Shown: piece by piece, positions 62,006-64,000 of the stretch
Position numbering within the stretch: the first letter of the stretch is position 1
Layout of the letters: each line of letters opens with the position of its first letter
Assembly (NCBI RefSeq): GCF_001544795.2
Contig: NZ_FCOI02000015.1
Location: 124,001-188,000 of the forward strand
Source: Caballeronia temeraria
Lineage (GTDB): Bacteria; Pseudomonadota; Gammaproteobacteria; Burkholderiales; Burkholderiaceae
Length of the DNA stretch: 64,000 bases
Direction of reading: 5' to 3'
The notes under the pieces: model-generated
The model's database searches: none
The model's input: the letters and a program-made list of their open reading frames with translations, nothing else
Told to the model about the DNA's origin: nothing
Made by a program: the position numbers and the translations under genes

Positions 62006-62404
62006 TCACTGTTTCTTGAGCTTCCACTTGCCGTCGCTCTGCTTGCATGCGGTCGGCATCCAGGTCTGCGTCTGCCCTTTCGCGTGCGCGACGAGCGTGA
62101 TCTTGCGGCACTTGAGCCCGCCCGATTCGAAGCTTTCCTGCGGCGTGACCGTGCCGTTGATCGGCACCGGGTTGCCCGCGCCCTTGTTGTCCCAGTCGAG
62201 CGATTCGCCGTCCTTCTTCGTGTTGAGCGCGACCTGCGCGGCGTTGTTGAGCGCCTGCAGGTCGCGCTGCTTCATGTAGCTGATCGGCGTGTCGTTCAGG
62301 AAGCCGAGATTGGCGGCGGATGCGGCTGCGCTCACGGCGACGAGCGCGGCTGCCGTGATCGTCAGGACGGAGGCATGAGCGAGCGCTCGATCTCGAATCG
62401 GCAT
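62006..62404 (-). CDS. RT0821/Lpp0805-type surface protein
   Basis: A 132-residue exported protein. Signal peptide at residues ~1-31 (LTITAAALVAVSAAASAANLG). The mature part has a conserved-looking KQRDLQALNNAAQVALNTKK and the GLKCRKITLVAHAKGQTQTWMPTACKQSDGKWKLKKQ C-terminus with two cysteines, as in the Rickettsia/Legionella surface family. Function unknown. It starts at 62404, 124 bases downstream of the GntR stop on the same strand. Confidence 0.72.
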   Translation of the reverse strand: MPIRDRALAHASVLTITAAALVAVSAAASAANLGFLNDTPISYMKQRDLQALNNAAQVALNTKKDGESLDWDNKGAGNPVPINGTVTPQESFESGGLKCRKITLVAHAKGQTQTWMPTACKQSDGKWKLKKQ

Positions 62405-62528
62405 GAAGATTCTCCTCGTTGCGATGGGTGTCGCCGATGGCCTCGCGGCTTGTTGCGCGCCGCGCTCGGGCCTTCGGGTGCAACGAGAATAGCATGCGCG
62501 CCTTCGTCGATGCCGACGGCACGCCCAT

Positions 62529-63233
62529 CTACCCGGCCGCGGACAAGAGCGTCGCCAGATCGCTCGTGCGCGTCTCGCTCGCTTGCGCGAGAACGCGCGC
62601 TTCGAGTTCGTCGATATGCGTGCGCATCGATGTGAGCGCTGCGTCGAAAGCGCCTTGAGCGAGGGCATCGACGAGCTGTCCGTGTTCATCGGATGAGCAA
62701 TTCGACAGTTTCGACGGATCGAAGAGCGCCTTGTAAAGCTCCGTCTTCGCGACGAGCTGCGCGAGAAACGCCGCCACTTCCGGCGCGCCGGCGAGTTCCG
62801 CCAGCAGCACATGAAAATGCCCCGCGAGACGCACGCACTCCGCCACGCTGCCCGCCTTCACCGCGCGCTGCTCGGCTTTGACGTGAGCGCGCAACGCCCG
62901 CAACGCCCGCGCGCTCAAGCTGCCGCACAACGACGCGACGATGCCCGCCTCGACGATTTGCCGCGCGCGATACACCTCGCGGATATCGGCGGGTGTCGGC
63001 GACGGCACGAATGCGCCGCGATTGACCTCCAGCGTGAGCTTGCCTTCGGCGCCGAGCCGCGCGAGCGCCTTGCGGATCGCGCCGCGCGTGCAGTCGAAAG
63101 CCGCGGCGAGTTCGCGCTCGACGAGCTGCGCGCCGGGTGCGAGCTTGCCCTGCAAGAGCGCCGACGTGATCGCCGCGTAGACGCGCTCGTCAGCAGAAGT
63201 GTCGTTCGATGATGTGTCCTGTCGCGTTGCCAT
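62529..63233 (-). CDS. GntR-family regulator, FCD (FadR-like) subfamily
   Basis: A 234-residue repressor: winged helix-turn-helix at ~residues 20-85 (ALLQGKLAPGAQLVERELAAAFDCTRGAIRKALARL) and an FCD ligand-binding helical domain after that (YRARQIVEAGIVASLCG, with later His residues). The ATG at 63233 is chosen by family N-terminus; an ATG 11 codons earlier is possible. The 140-base region between it and the divergent MFS gene has paired TGGT-NN-ACCA operators, so it likely represses both. The ligand is unknown; FCD members often sense organic acids. Confidence 0.92.
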   Translation of the reverse strand: MATRQDTSSNDTSADERVYAAITSALLQGKLAPGAQLVERELAAAFDCTRGAIRKALARLGAEGKLTLEVNRGAFVPSPTPADIREVYRARQIVEAGIVASLCGSLSARALRALRAHVKAEQRAVKAGSVAECVRLAGHFHVLLAELAGAPEVAAFLAQLVAKTELYKALFDPSKLSNCSSDEHGQLVDALAQGAFDAALTSMRTHIDELEARVLAQASETRTSDLATLLSAAG

Positions 63234-63318
63234 GATGCCTGCCGTGCTTGCGTTGAATCGCATTGTAGCGAGCGCGCGCGGACGTGCGCGAATCCGGGTT
63301 ATTCGCCTCGCCGTATTT

Positions 63319-63353
63319 TTGGTTGACCAAACATCGCTAAAATGGTCAACCAA
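63319..63353. promoter_or_regulatory. Paired GntR (FCD) operators
   Basis: Two TGGT-NN-ACCA sites: TGGTTGACCA (63320-63329) and TGGTCAACCA (63343-63352), centres 23 bases apart, about two helical turns. Together they make a large inverted repeat TTGGTTGACC...GGTCAACCAA. This is the FadR-type operator pattern. They lie midway between the divergent GntR and MFS genes. Confidence 0.8.
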
Positions 63354-63373
63354 ATCGCGGGAGAATCCGTCGT

Positions 63374-64000
63374 ATGAGAGCATCGAACTTTGCGTGGCTC
63401 GCCGTGATCGTCGCGATCGGCCTGAATCTGCGGCCGCTGCTTACGTCCGTCAGTCCGTTGATGGGCGTGATCCTGCACGCGACGGGACTGTCGTTTCGCG
63501 GCGCGTCGATGCTGACCGGTCTGCCCGTCGTCGCGATGGGCGTATGCGCGTTCGGCGCAAGCGCGCTGTCACGCTCGATCGGCAATGCACGCGGCGTGGC
63601 GCTCGGGCTTGTCGCGATCGTTGCGGCGTGCGCGGCGCGGCTCGTTGCGGGGAACGCGGCTGCGCTCGTCGCGAGCGCGGCGGTCGCGGGCACGGGCGTC
63701 GCCGTCATTCAGGCGTTGCTGCCCGGCGTGATGAAGACGCGCTTCGCCGCGCGCCTGCCATTCGCGATGGGCCTCTACTCCGCATCGATCATGGCGGGCG
63801 GCGGCCTCGGCGCGAGCATCACGCCGGCGCTCGCATCGCGCGTATCGTGGCAGGCGGGACTCGCGTTCTGGGCGGCGCCCGCGCTCCTCGCGCTCGCGTT
63901 GTGGATGCTGCTGATGCGCGCCGACGCGTTGCCGCACGCGTCATCGGCACGTCACGCCACGCCGGCGCCGTCGCTCTTTTTCAATCGCCGCGCGTGGACG
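63374..64000 (+). CDS. MFS transporter, CynX/NimT family (3' end outside window)
   Basis: The first 209 codons of a major facilitator. The sequence begins MRASNFAWLAVIVAIGLNLRPLL, with the IGLNLRP motif characteristic of the cyanate/nitroimidazole (CynX) family, and continues through six or so helices (LARLVAGNAAALVASAAVAGTGVAVIQALLP). It remains open at the last base of the window. The ATG at 63374 is 21 bases after the second GntR operator, so it is almost certainly controlled by the divergent GntR. Substrate unknown; cyanate is only one of several possible. Confidence 0.9.
   Translation, partial: MRASNFAWLAVIVAIGLNLRPLLTSVSPLMGVILHATGLSFRGASMLTGLPVVAMGVCAFGASALSRSIGNARGVALGLVAIVAACAARLVAGNAAALVASAAVAGTGVAVIQALLPGVMKTRFAARLPFAMGLYSASIMAGGGLGASITPALASRVSWQAGLAFWAAPALLALALWMLLMRADALPHASSARHATPAPSLFFNRRAWT

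Overview
The window is GC-rich, densely packed bacterial chromosome, most likely from Burkholderiaceae (Caballeronia/Paraburkholderia type). This is inferred from gene content and protein style: a cyanide-insensitive-type cytochrome bd pair, a PrpE-type acyl-CoA ligase, an inositol (iol) cluster with a kinase-DUF2090 fusion and an RpiR regulator, and many small Burkholderia-type hypothetical proteins. No tRNA, rRNA, insertion sequence, prophage, CRISPR array or replication origin was seen.

Left part (1-9.6 kb): the end of diacylglycerol kinase; a TetR regulator, LOG-family hydrolase and SDR run; a DUF5672 gene with a decayed copy beside it; then a minus-strand group (DUF4126, FtsX-like permease, truncated haemoglobin, AlaX editing protein, DUF924) and a SugE/Gdx guanidinium exporter headed by a clear guanidine-II riboswitch. 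9.6-13.3 kb: cytochrome bd oxidase (cydAB/cioAB), a membrane-anchored hypothetical protein and an exported BCP-like peroxiredoxin. 13.3-20.9 kb: a signalling block (EAL-HDOD, GGDEF-EAL, HDOD and a methyl-accepting chemotaxis protein). 21-25.3 kb: a fosmidomycin-resistance-type MFS exporter, propionyl-CoA synthetase, and a two-gene minus-strand operon of unknown function whose promoter holds a near-perfect Fur box between the -35 and -10. 25.5-27.3 kb: a secreted protein with two chitin-binding-like modules, split by an in-frame TAG.

27-34.7 kb is housekeeping (mtnN, uvrD, valS, galU, a TusA-like protein). 34.8-46.7 kb is a complete-looking myo-inositol locus: on the minus strand rpiR-iolG-second Gfo/Idh oxidoreductase, and on the plus strand a sugar ABC transporter (binding protein, permease, half-size ATPase) followed by iolC-DUF2090, iolD, iolE and iolB. 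The pathway runs from inositol uptake through inosose, trihydroxycyclohexanedione, deoxyglucuronate and deoxyketogluconate phosphate to malonate semialdehyde and DHAP; only the final iolA/mmsA step is not in the window. The divergent promoter region carries a GGAA-N6-TTCC palindrome overlapping the regulator's own promoter.

46.7-54 kb holds a FitAB/VapBC-type toxin-antitoxin pair, then a branched-chain-amino-acid-type ABC transporter (livHMGF without a binding protein) that appears co-transcribed with a thioesterase and an iron-containing alcohol dehydrogenase, and then threonine aldolase and a glycine-zipper protein. 54-64 kb has alaS, a CaiB-type CoA transferase, an OsmB-like lipoprotein, glnS, an orphan amino-acid binding protein, a Nudix hydrolase, an RT0821/Lpp0805-type surface protein, and a GntR(FCD) regulator divergent from a CynX-type MFS transporter with paired TGGT-NN-ACCA operators between them.

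Most genes look ordinary. The items most worth following are the Fur-controlled orphan operon, the amber-interrupted chitin-binding protein, the guanidine-II riboswitch, the binding-protein-less liv/thioesterase/alcohol dehydrogenase operon, and the operator sites of the iol and GntR loci.
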